This document shows, in pieces, positions 56,965 through 64,000 of a DNA stretch of 64,000 nt; the stretch's first letter is position 1, and each line of letters opens with the position of its first letter. The notes beneath the pieces are model-generated. The model was not told the DNA's origin and did no database searches. It worked only from the letters and a program-made list of their open reading frames with translations. The DNA comes from Phycomyces blakesleeanus NRRL 1555(-) (Eukaryota; Mucoromycota; Mucoromycetes; Mucorales; Phycomycetaceae): the NCBI RefSeq assembly GCF_001638985.1, contig NW_017265141.1, forward strand, positions 737,001 to 801,000. The letters are read 5' to 3'. A program made the position numbers and the translations under genes.

Positions 56965-57521
56965 TTATTTTGGCCCATCTCTAAGGGTCCACGGAAAGAA
57001 ACATAATGTGACGTCATTGGGAACTGGTTTCTCAGACAGGCGGGTGAGATTTCTGTCTAACAACTGGCAAATGTTGTTACCTAAGTTTGCTTTCACAATC
57101 TCATCAATGTTGAAGATGAGGTTGTTAAACTAAAAACATATTTATATATATTATGTTAAATATTATTCAAATATAGAAAATTATTTCTTGCAAAATTATT
57201 TACCTCATCACTTCTCCAAAAATGGCAGGTAACCTTTACAATGCGCTTGCAAGGTCTCCCAGGAAACTCATCCTCTGACTTGCCTTCAGAAATTACTGAT
57301 CTGATCATCAGCCCAGAACAGTTTTTTTCATTAAAGCAACAATGACATTCTTGTTTAACACATATGCCATTACGCAGCAGTTGAAGTGCTGTAATTATAT
57401 ATATATATATTAATATTAAATCTATGGTTGAATTTGGGATGAAATATAAAACAACACTCACTTCAGTTTCTCTTGCAGCTTGTCTTCCATGAGCATTAGT
57501 GGCAGCTCGCACCATAGGATC

Positions 57522-58064
57522 TGTGGTATTTCAGGTACGAAACAATAGAAAAATAAAATATTTGATAATAGAGACGTATAGAAATACTTTGAGACTGTAT
57601 ATAAGTTGTCTTTATTCATAAATAAAAAGTGTCCCTTTTTATAAGAAAACACAATCTGCTCTTGTCAATATGTCTTAGTTTCTTAAGGCTTTCTTCCTTT
57701 ACTATATTTGGTTATTAGAGTGTATTTACTGCTTAACTAGTGTCGGTGTTACAATTATGACATCAAGTCATAAATTGTACTTCTTTAGCTCTTAGCTATT
57801 CTTTTCTCTTTTATACTAGAGCTTTAGGACTTCCTACTAAATTAGCTCCATATCGATCTGACACAGTTTACCCGGCAGTATGATATAATTATCTTAACAA
57901 TCTTTAAGATATTATCTACAGTACTAACTGTAATAATTATTGGGCTGATTACTTAATCGTTTATATATATTTTATACTGACAAGATGATAGCTACTACGC
58001 TATCCCAATATGAATATGTTCTTATATGTGATAAATCTAACATCCGAGTATCTGGATCACCACA
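57522..58064 (-). repeat. 3' LTR of the Ty3 element
   Basis: 543 bp, same length as the 5' LTR. It is preceded on the coding strand by a G-rich tract (GGGTGGGGATAA, 58065-58076), a fit for the polypurine primer site. Confidence 0.95.
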
Positions 58065-58080
58065 TTATCCCCACCCAGGT
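58065..58080 (-). other. Polypurine tract of the Ty3 element
   Basis: Coding strand reads CTGGGTGGGGATAA directly before the 3' LTR, the usual place of the plus-strand primer. Confidence 0.7.
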
Positions 58081-58198
58081 ATTAACTAAATACCGTTCAA
58101 GTACTCTATGCAATTCTTCTGATCAGCTTGTTCTTTTTTCTTTTTTTTTTTTTTTTTTTATTTTAAACGAGTACTGTGGTGCTCAAATAACTCTTTAT

Positions 58199-58684
58199 TT
58201 AGACCTTACTGCGTTTCTTCTTTTGATAAGCTGTCTTTGCATAATTCTTCCTTTTAGTACCTGAATTTTCTTTAGGTGCGGAATATGCAACTTTCATATC
58301 CTTTAATAATTTCTTATTGGCCTTATTGATGTCTTTGATACCTTCTGGAGCTTCACCAATTCTTTGCCAGTATTCCTTTATGAACTTAGGATCGGTAAAA
58401 TGATCCTCTGGCTCCCAGGTATCGTGAGACTCATCATAATCCAACCATTTGCATCTATACAAATAATTGTTCTTGTCATCTTTTATATGCCCAATAATTG
58501 CTTCGACTTCAAAAAAGTCATTCTTTTGCTCTAATACCTTGTCAGAAACTTTTTTCAATAAAGAAGGAGGATAATTCCTTGGTTCTAAAAATCCCTTTTC
58601 ATTTTTCAATACATAAGTATTGGCAGCAGTCTTTCTAACAACAGTGTAGAATCCCTTATACTTCGGATCTAATTTATTCTGTTT
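58199..58684 (-). CDS. Ty3 integrase tail with chromodomain, +1 frame
   Basis: Open from about 58684 and containing an ATG at 58609. The upstream part reads QNKLDPKYKGFYTVVRKTAA, the usual post-integrase GPY-like region. The chromodomain is FFEVEAIIGHIKDDKNNYLY, then CKWLDYDESHDTWEPEDHF, with the aromatic cage residues (F, W, W) in place. Such domains steer integration to marked chromatin. It is joined to pol only by a +1 shift near 58680 (in ACAAAAACAG), which may be a one-base insertion or a programmed shift. Confidence 0.85.
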   Translation of the reverse strand, partial: KQNKLDPKYKGFYTVVRKTAANTYVLKNEKGFLEPRNYPPSLLKKVSDKVLEQKNDFFEVEAIIGHIKDDKNNYLYRCKWLDYDESHDTWEPEDHFTDPKFIKEYWQRIGEAPEGIKDINKANKKLLKDMKVAYSAPKENSGTKRKNYAKTAYQKKKRSKV

Positions 58685-61600
58685 TTGTCACCAAAATCAT
58701 TACCGTGGTTCCTGGAACCAGATCTATCATTTTGTGACTTCCATCAAAGCGTTCCTTTTGCTTTTCTGTGACATGCTTTACGTGTTCAAACACGGCAGGG
58801 TAGACTATCTCAGTCATTCTTTTAATTTTTTCTTGCAACTCTTTCTGAATCTGTTCAGCAGTTGCACTATCCTTTTCTTTACTAAAATCGACAAAGTCAT
58901 TTGGATTCCTTCCAAACATTAACGAGAATGGCGTACTCTTAGTCCTAGCATTATACTTGCTATTCAAAAACAACTGCGCAGATGGCACCTTCTGATCCCA
59001 ATCAGCGACATTACCAACTATTTGTTTTTTAATGGTGTTCACTGCCGACTGGACAGCTCTTTCACTTGCACCATTAGCTCTAGGATGGTACTGCGAAATC
59101 AACGCATGTTCAAAACCAACATTCTCTTTTATACATGTCATCAGCGAGTTCACAAACTCCCGTCCACAATCACTCTGCAACTTTCTCATCGGACCCCATG
59201 TACTAATGACGTCCAGTACTTGTAACGCAATCGTAGCTGCCCTTTTATCAGGTATGGCACGCAATACATAAAATTTGCTTGCGATGTCTATCATCACTAA
59301 CAAGTACTCATTTCCTCTAGTCGACGTTGTAAATGGCCCAGCCAGATCTATTCCCCAACTGTCACCAGGAAGTGTTGCGGTCACTGGTCTTAAAGGGTTA
59401 TATCCTTTTCTTGTGATATTGTGACGTTGACACTGTATACACGGTTGTATAAGATCACTTGCTTGACTCTTCAAGTTGGTCCAATAAATACCTTTTCTCT
59501 TTAAGGCATGTAGTATAGCTTCTACACCAAAATGACCTTTCAAATGTTCTTCAACTAATAACTTATTCCTTTCATTTTCTGTGGGAGGAGTAAAGTACTC
59601 ACCACTCAAGATGTCTGGTAGCGGTTCCATAGTGACAGCACTATTTCTCATGATGGATCTAACCACACTATCCCCACCCAGTTCATTTGATAATGTTTCA
59701 GTCTCTTCAGATAAACGTGACAACGCATCAGGAAGCACATTCGAAACACCAGGCAAATGAACGATCTTAAAGTCATACTGTAAAATCGTGTCCATCCATG
59801 CGATCATCATCAGATTCGCAACACGTTGGGTGTGAAGATATGTCAATGCCTTGTGATCCGTGTACAAGGTAAAGTGAGAACCATAGACATACTTGTGAAA
59901 ACGCTTGAGTGCAAATACTAACGCTAGTAATTCTCTTTTGGTCGCAGAATACTTTCTTTCACTTTGGGATAAGCTCTTAGCCACGAAAGAAATATATTTT
60001 TTCTTGCCATCCTTGACTTGATACAACACTGCACCAATACCAGTAAGAGATGCATCACAGCTGATACTAAAAGGAGAGTTCATATCTGGGTACGACAACA
60101 CCAGATCACTCAAAAGTGCTTTTTTCAAGTTATTAAATGCAGTTTGATGCTTATCTGTCCATAAATGGGTAATCGACTTTTCATTTCTCAATGAATCTAG
60201 TGGCGACATAATGGAAGATACATTCGGAATCAACGTTCTAAAATAGTTGATCAACCCACAATAACTTTGGATATCTTTACCCGTCTTTGGTTGAGGAAAT
60301 TCAAGAACATTAACAAGTTTTCTGCGGTCCATTGTAATTCCTTCAGGTGAAATATGAAAACCAAGCAAATAAATTTCTTTCTGAAAGAAATGACATTTTT
60401 TCGGATTCAACTTCAAATTGACCCTTGTTAATCTCTCAATCACTTGCTTCAAGTGTTCCTTGTGTTCCTCAAACATTTTGCTTGCGCAAACAATTTCATC
60501 CACAAAAAACCGTACAAAAGATAGTCCTTCCAAAGCTATACTCATAGTTCTTTGAAATTGTGAACTGACATGCTTTATACCAAACACTGTACCAATAGGT
60601 TTGTACTGTACACCACGCCATGTGAAACTAAGTTTGTGTGTGTCCTTTGGGTTCAACCTCAAAGAATTAAACGCAGATTTCAAATCCAGAGTGGAATAAA
60701 TATTCGCACCCTTTAAATCTTCAAACAATTCACCGATCAATGGCAAAGGCATACGATCAATTGACTTCAACAGGCAATTAATTAATCTGGGATCATGGCA
60801 AACGCGATATCCAGTAATTTCTCCTTTACCATTTGTCTTCTTGACAACAGTCAAAGGCGTATTCCATTGTGTGTTTGCAGACGCTCTTTCAATTATACCA
60901 TTGTCCAGCCATTCTTTCACCTGTTCATCCACTACACCTTGCATCTTGTAAGGAATGGGATAAGGGCTTCTGAACGCCGTAGCATTTTCTGGGGTGTCCA
61001 AACATACAACACTTTCAGGTATAGTACAAAACGAACCCTTAGGAATATCTTGATTGTCTTTAATGAACGGTCGAATATAATCCATAGCATCCTCAAACTG
61101 TTTGGGACCTACAACCGGATTATTTTCCTTTCGTTCATTTTCTCTCTCAATGGATTCAAGAAGATCACTCTTATTGTTGAAGCATCTATTGGCTTCTCTA
61201 CGTTCCTCACTTGAATCAGCATCATCATATGATAAAGGTAAACCATAAATACCAATACCAAGAGAAGACATATAATCAGTACCAATACTGAAATCATACT
61301 CATGACTATTAGTTAAATTCATCACTTCAAACTCGCGTTGAATAGTCTTACTATTGCAAGTTACACTGATCACACAAGTACCGATTCTTTTAATCTGGGT
61401 ATTGCTATCAGCCAAACGAATAAAATACTTATGAACATTGTTTTTGTTCAACAAATCTTTATTAATGTGATTGATGTAACTAATGACTATTCCATTCTTC
61501 AAGCAAAAATTCTTGTCCACCGAACTGAACGTGGCCCCACAGTCCAACAAGGAGATGGTTCTAATGGAATTATTTGCCAAAATAGGAAAGGTAATATTAG

Positions 61601-63098
61601 TGCTCATGTTCTTAAAATCTCTTTTAATAACCATGTCTTTAAGATTGTACTTACAATCTAATGCCATCTTGGCCAGAGCACTAGTGTTGTCTTGGTACTC
61701 TGACCAAGACAACGAGGGACTCCCCTCAACCACAGTGGAAGCTCTTGCTGGTCTACCAGCAGAGGAGCGGACTGCCATCCTTGACAACTTTGTCAAGTAC
61801 TTCTCCCGTTCCGGACAGGAGTGTCCCTTAACCCAGGGAGCCTTGCATGAGAAACAGATGCCATCCTTCATCGCCTTCTTGAAGTCCCATGCCTTCTTGG
61901 GAGACTGAGAACCACGCTCGCGAGAGAAAGACCTTTTCTTTCCCTTGTGGGAACCAGCAGAGAGAGAGGACGCACCATTGTGAGCAGCAAACGAACTCCA
62001 GGAGGACGCGGCAGTACCATTGGCAGGATTATGTAACAAAGCAGTGGAGTCACTTGTTGACACACTCACCAACGAGATGATGTCCTCAATCTTTGAGGGC
62101 ATCTTGGTGCCATAGTTGGCTGACAAAGGAATGAGACAAGCTTCCCGGACTTCCGGACGCAGATTCCACCAGAAGCAGAGAACCAATTGAACACCATCGT
62201 CCAACGAGGCCTGGCAGCGGAACTTTTGGAATTTGGCACCAAAAGAACGAGCGGATTCTCCTTTGCCTTGTTTCATGCACCAGACACGACCCATGTTCAG
62301 GAACTTATGGAACGGCGTGTCATAGTGATCTAGAAGAATACTTTCGGCCTTCTTCCAGTTGTAGGCCTTGCCTTTGAGCTTGTCCTCAAACCAAGAACGT
62401 TCTTCCTTGTTCAAACAAGTGGGCAACAGACGTTCCCAGCAGGAATCCAAGGACAGAGAGTGTGCTTCCAGGACTGTGGTAAACTCCTGGCAGAAGTCAT
62501 ACACCAAATCAAACACATCACGGTTGGCCTTCACCAGAGGACCCTCAGAACGAAGCTGGAGAAAAGGTAGGTTACTGGGAACCAGAGTGCTTCTCTTGTC
62601 ATGAGGCTTAGACGCAGGAGCAGTGGAAGCCTTGAGGTCCTTGAGGATTTGCTCAGCCTCAGCAAACAGTACTTGTGCTTCCTTGGCACCCTTGGAAGCA
62701 GACTTGGCAGCAGTAGAGGTGGGATCCCTCTTGGACACACCCAAGTAGTGGCCTAGAGCGGCATAGTAGTTGCCCTTCTTAGTGTTGAGGTCCTCCTCAG
62801 CAGAAGCCAGCAACATTTCCACGGTGGCCACAAGGTTGTTGTCAACTCTGACTCCAGAGTTACCCAAATAGATGCGATGAGAATTGGCACCCTCATAACC
62901 AGAACGGCCAGCATTGGAACCAGAAGAACCTTCTTCAGAATCAAAGGCACCGTCCTCAGAACACAAGGGAGTCATCACGGTATCACCATCGTGGTCGGCA
63001 GAACCAGCAGCAGAAGGAGGAGGAATGACACCAGAGTTGACACGGGCGGTTTCTTCACCAGAAACAATAGTAGAGTTGACAGCGGATTGTTGAGACAT
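58674..63098 (-). CDS. Ty3-type gag-pol polyprotein
   Basis: 1474 residues in one open frame. Gag occupies about 1-420, with a zinc knuckle CFSCKAPWVKGHSC near 413. The protease has LLDCGATFSS (Asp519; Cys in the usual Ser/Thr place). Reverse transcriptase has YSTLDLKSAFN near 801 and FVDEIVCAS at 867-868, where the usual second Asp is Glu. RNase H starts near CDASLTGIGA (about 1012). Integrase has an HHCC finger (about 1160-1200) and catalytic Asp near 1247 (GIDLAGPF), Asp near 1307 (LQSDCGREF) and Glu near 1344 (ANGASERA), a DD35E spacing. Frame intactness points to a young copy; whether FVDE and DCG still work is unclear. Confidence 0.93.
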   Translation of the reverse strand: MSQQSAVNSTIVSGEETARVNSGVIPPPSAAGSADHDGDTVMTPLCSEDGAFDSEEGSSGSNAGRSGYEGANSHRIYLGNSGVRVDNNLVATVEMLLASAEEDLNTKKGNYYAALGHYLGVSKRDPTSTAAKSASKGAKEAQVLFAEAEQILKDLKASTAPASKPHDKRSTLVPSNLPFLQLRSEGPLVKANRDVFDLVYDFCQEFTTVLEAHSLSLDSCWERLLPTCLNKEERSWFEDKLKGKAYNWKKAESILLDHYDTPFHKFLNMGRVWCMKQGKGESARSFGAKFQKFRCQASLDDGVQLVLCFWWNLRPEVREACLIPLSANYGTKMPSKIEDIISLVSVSTSDSTALLHNPANGTAASSWSSFAAHNGASSLSAGSHKGKKRSFSRERGSQSPKKAWDFKKAMKDGICFSCKAPWVKGHSCPEREKYLTKLSRMAVRSSAGRPARASTVVEGSPSLSWSEYQDNTSALAKMALDCKYNLKDMVIKRDFKNMSTNITFPILANNSIRTISLLDCGATFSSVDKNFCLKNGIVISYINHINKDLLNKNNVHKYFIRLADSNTQIKRIGTCVISVTCNSKTIQREFEVMNLTNSHEYDFSIGTDYMSSLGIGIYGLPLSYDDADSSEERREANRCFNNKSDLLESIERENERKENNPVVGPKQFEDAMDYIRPFIKDNQDIPKGSFCTIPESVVCLDTPENATAFRSPYPIPYKMQGVVDEQVKEWLDNGIIERASANTQWNTPLTVVKKTNGKGEITGYRVCHDPRLINCLLKSIDRMPLPLIGELFEDLKGANIYSTLDLKSAFNSLRLNPKDTHKLSFTWRGVQYKPIGTVFGIKHVSSQFQRTMSIALEGLSFVRFFVDEIVCASKMFEEHKEHLKQVIERLTRVNLKLNPKKCHFFQKEIYLLGFHISPEGITMDRRKLVNVLEFPQPKTGKDIQSYCGLINYFRTLIPNVSSIMSPLDSLRNEKSITHLWTDKHQTAFNNLKKALLSDLVLSYPDMNSPFSISCDASLTGIGAVLYQVKDGKKKYISFVAKSLSQSERKYSATKRELLALVFALKRFHKYVYGSHFTLYTDHKALTYLHTQRVANLMMIAWMDTILQYDFKIVHLPGVSNVLPDALSRLSEETETLSNELGGDSVVRSIMRNSAVTMEPLPDILSGEYFTPPTENERNKLLVEEHLKGHFGVEAILHALKRKGIYWTNLKSQASDLIQPCIQCQRHNITRKGYNPLRPVTATLPGDSWGIDLAGPFTTSTRGNEYLLVMIDIASKFYVLRAIPDKRAATIALQVLDVISTWGPMRKLQSDCGREFVNSLMTCIKENVGFEHALISQYHPRANGASERAVQSAVNTIKKQIVGNVADWDQKVPSAQLFLNSKYNARTKSTPFSLMFGRNPNDFVDFSKEKDSATAEQIQKELQEKIKRMTEIVYPAVFEHVKHVTEKQKERFDGSHKMIDLVPGTTVMILVTKTE

Positions 63099-63120
63099 TT
63101 CGAGAATTCAAAGTAAAAAA
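63099..63120 (-). promoter_or_regulatory. Very short Ty3 leader, primer site unclear
   Basis: Only 22 bases separate the 5' LTR from the gag ATG (coding strand TTTTTTACTTTGAATTCTCG). It lacks the TGG start expected for a tRNA-type primer site. TACTTTGA here is complementary to TCAAAGTA within the LTR (63184-63191), which would fit self-priming as in Tf1-type elements, but eight bases may match by chance. Confidence 0.4.
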
Positions 63121-63663
63121 TGTGGTATTTCAGGTACGAAACAATAGAAAAATAAAATATTTGATAATAGAGACGTATAGAAATACTTTGAGACTGTATA
63201 TAAGTTGTCTTTATTCATAAATAAAAAGTGTCCCTTTTTATAAGAAAACACAATCTGCTCTTGTCATTACGTCTTAGTTTCTTAAGGCTTTCTTCCTTTA
63301 CTATATTTAGTTATTAGAGTGTATTTACTGCTTAACTAGTGTCGGTGTTACAATTATGACATCAAGTCATAAATTGTACTTCTTTAGCTCTTAGCTATTC
63401 TTTTCTCTTTTATACTAGAGCTTTAGGACTTCCTACTAAATTAGCTCCATATCGATCTGACACAGTTTACCCGGCAGTATGATATAATTATCTTAACAAT
63501 CTTTAAGATATTATCTACAGTACTAACTGTAATAGTTATTGGGCTGATTACTTAATCGTTTATATATATTTTATACTGACAAGATGATAGCTACTACGCT
63601 ATCCCAATATGAATATGTTCTTATATGTGATAAATCCAACATCCGAGTATCTGGATCACCACA
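63121..63663 (-). repeat. 5' LTR of the Ty3 element
   Basis: 543 bp. On the coding strand a TATAAAAAGG motif lies in its second half followed by AATAAA, the usual promoter and polyadenylation order. Confidence 0.95.
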
Positions 63664-64000
63664 GGATCTTCTCTGTCCTTACGAGTTGTGCTCCAGAAGT
63701 TTGTGTGCACCATAGTACGGAATTCGCTTGTTTTTATACTCTGCCCAACAAACTTTGGGGGCAGGTAACCAAGAAGATTGGCAACGATCGTCTTGTTAGA
63801 GCTTCTATTAAAGAAGACATCTGTTTCCCACCTTGGCTTTGCCTCGTTGGCACTGACAAGGGCAGGATCATTAGAAGTAAATTTGTCCCTCTGCATGTAC
63901 TCTCAAATCAACTTCTATTTAACAAAAATGGTTAATGGTTAAAATAGTGGATATACAGACTCATATCAGTGCTGAATAAAATTTTAAGATTACGCCAAAT

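Larger units (their letters stand above)
57522..63663 (-). mobile_element. Ty3-type LTR retrotransposon with chromodomain
   Basis: 6142 bp with two 543-bp LTRs starting TGTGG and ending CCACA, flanked by the 5-bp duplication GGATC (57517-57521; 63664-63668). I count about five differences between the LTRs (around 99% identity), so the insertion is recent. It is transcribed on the minus strand, with a single gag-pol frame and a chromodomain in the +1 frame. It lies in the accessory gene of CACTA-3. The order protease-RT-RNase H-integrase-chromodomain identifies a chromovirus-type Ty3 element. Confidence 0.95.
56965..63914 (-). pseudogene. CACTA accessory protein, CACTA-3 copy, split by Ty3 element
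   Basis: Minus-strand exons: from 63914 (acceptor AAATAG) to 63669, continuing across the Ty3 insertion at 57516 to about 57458; then 57388-57204; then 57129-56965. Key blocks: EAKPRWETDVFFNRSS, VHTNFWSTTRKDREDPMVR, a Cys-rich part (CVKQECHCCFNEKNC) and a C-terminus FFPWTLRDGPK. The order of blocks matches the accessory genes of CACTA-1 and CACTA-2. A TGA lies in exon 2 near 63903 (KLI-stop-EYM, aligned to QLINSYI). Removal of the Ty3 element and one GGATC restores the frame through EDPMVR. Exon 1 lies outside the window. Confidence 0.65.
48034..64000. mobile_element. CACTA-3, right end outside the window
   Basis: The left end is inferred at 48034: CACTGGAAAAACACCCC has the CACTA start, 245 bp before the tnp2 ATG, the same spacing as in CACTA-2. 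It contains tnp2 on the plus strand (split by Tc1-L2) and the accessory gene on the minus strand (split by a Ty3 element). The accessory gene continues past 63914 towards the window end, so the right terminus lies beyond 64000. Confidence 0.7.

Noticed and set aside
1..64000. tRNA or rRNA genes
   Set aside because: I saw no convincing tRNA cloverleaf with A and B boxes and no rRNA-like sequence; a tRNAscan or Infernal run would be needed to be sure.

Overview
This is eukaryotic DNA, most likely from a fungus and probably a Mucoromycota (Mucorales-like) species. The base composition is AT-rich, introns are short (about 57-90 bp, GT...AG, often GTAAGT), and the element repertoire fits: CACTA elements with tnp2-type transposases, a chromodomain Ty3 retrotransposon, a Mutator-like element with an OTU protease domain, Helitron pieces and IS630/Tc1-mariner elements. 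The lineage is an inference from gene types; no rRNA or conserved host gene is present to prove it. I recognise no ordinary housekeeping gene. The window is essentially a nested transposon graveyard with a few young, intact insertions.

Layout. 0.5-2.4 kb: decayed LINE. 2.56-9.85 kb: CACTA-1A (7.3 kb, 3-bp target duplication GTA), carrying a solo LTR. 9.92-13.54 kb: Mutator-like element with a transposase-SWIM-OTU gene. 13.5-26.56 kb: CACTA-2, whose tnp2 gene is cut by two solo LTRs and by a 5.2 kb two-gene Tc1-like element (Tc1-L1). 26.56-27.85 kb: Helitron helicase fragment. 28.35-33.75 kb: a large palindromic element with a dead IS630/Tc1 transposase in each inverted arm and an intact six-exon cargo gene in the middle. 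34.1-36.6 kb: Helitron N-terminal half. 36.6-43.4 kb: CACTA-1B, a direct repeat of CACTA-1A. 43.4-48.0 kb: SWIM fragment, a MITE and a small dead Tc1 element. 48.03 kb to the end: CACTA-3, whose tnp2 gene is split by a second two-gene Tc1-like element (Tc1-L2, transposase intact) and whose accessory gene is split by a near-intact Ty3 chromovirus-type element (57.5-63.7 kb).

How the genes work together. All CACTA elements share one plan: a tnp2 transposase and an unrelated accessory gene transcribed towards each other, so homologous pieces can be recognised across all four copies even where later insertions split them. Tc1-L elements carry a DD34E transposase and a divergent small helix-turn-helix protein between long inverted repeats built of about 20-bp iterons. 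Most inactivating changes that can be polarised are C-to-T or G-to-A (CGA to TGA, TGG to TAG, catalytic D to N or E to K), as expected from cytosine deamination or a RIP-like process acting on repeats.

The most unusual object is the 28.3-33.7 kb palindrome. Its transposase is inactivated identically in both arms, while its central gene can be spliced into an uninterrupted 476-codon reading frame encoding two C2H2 fingers followed by a PD...ExK nuclease-like motif.
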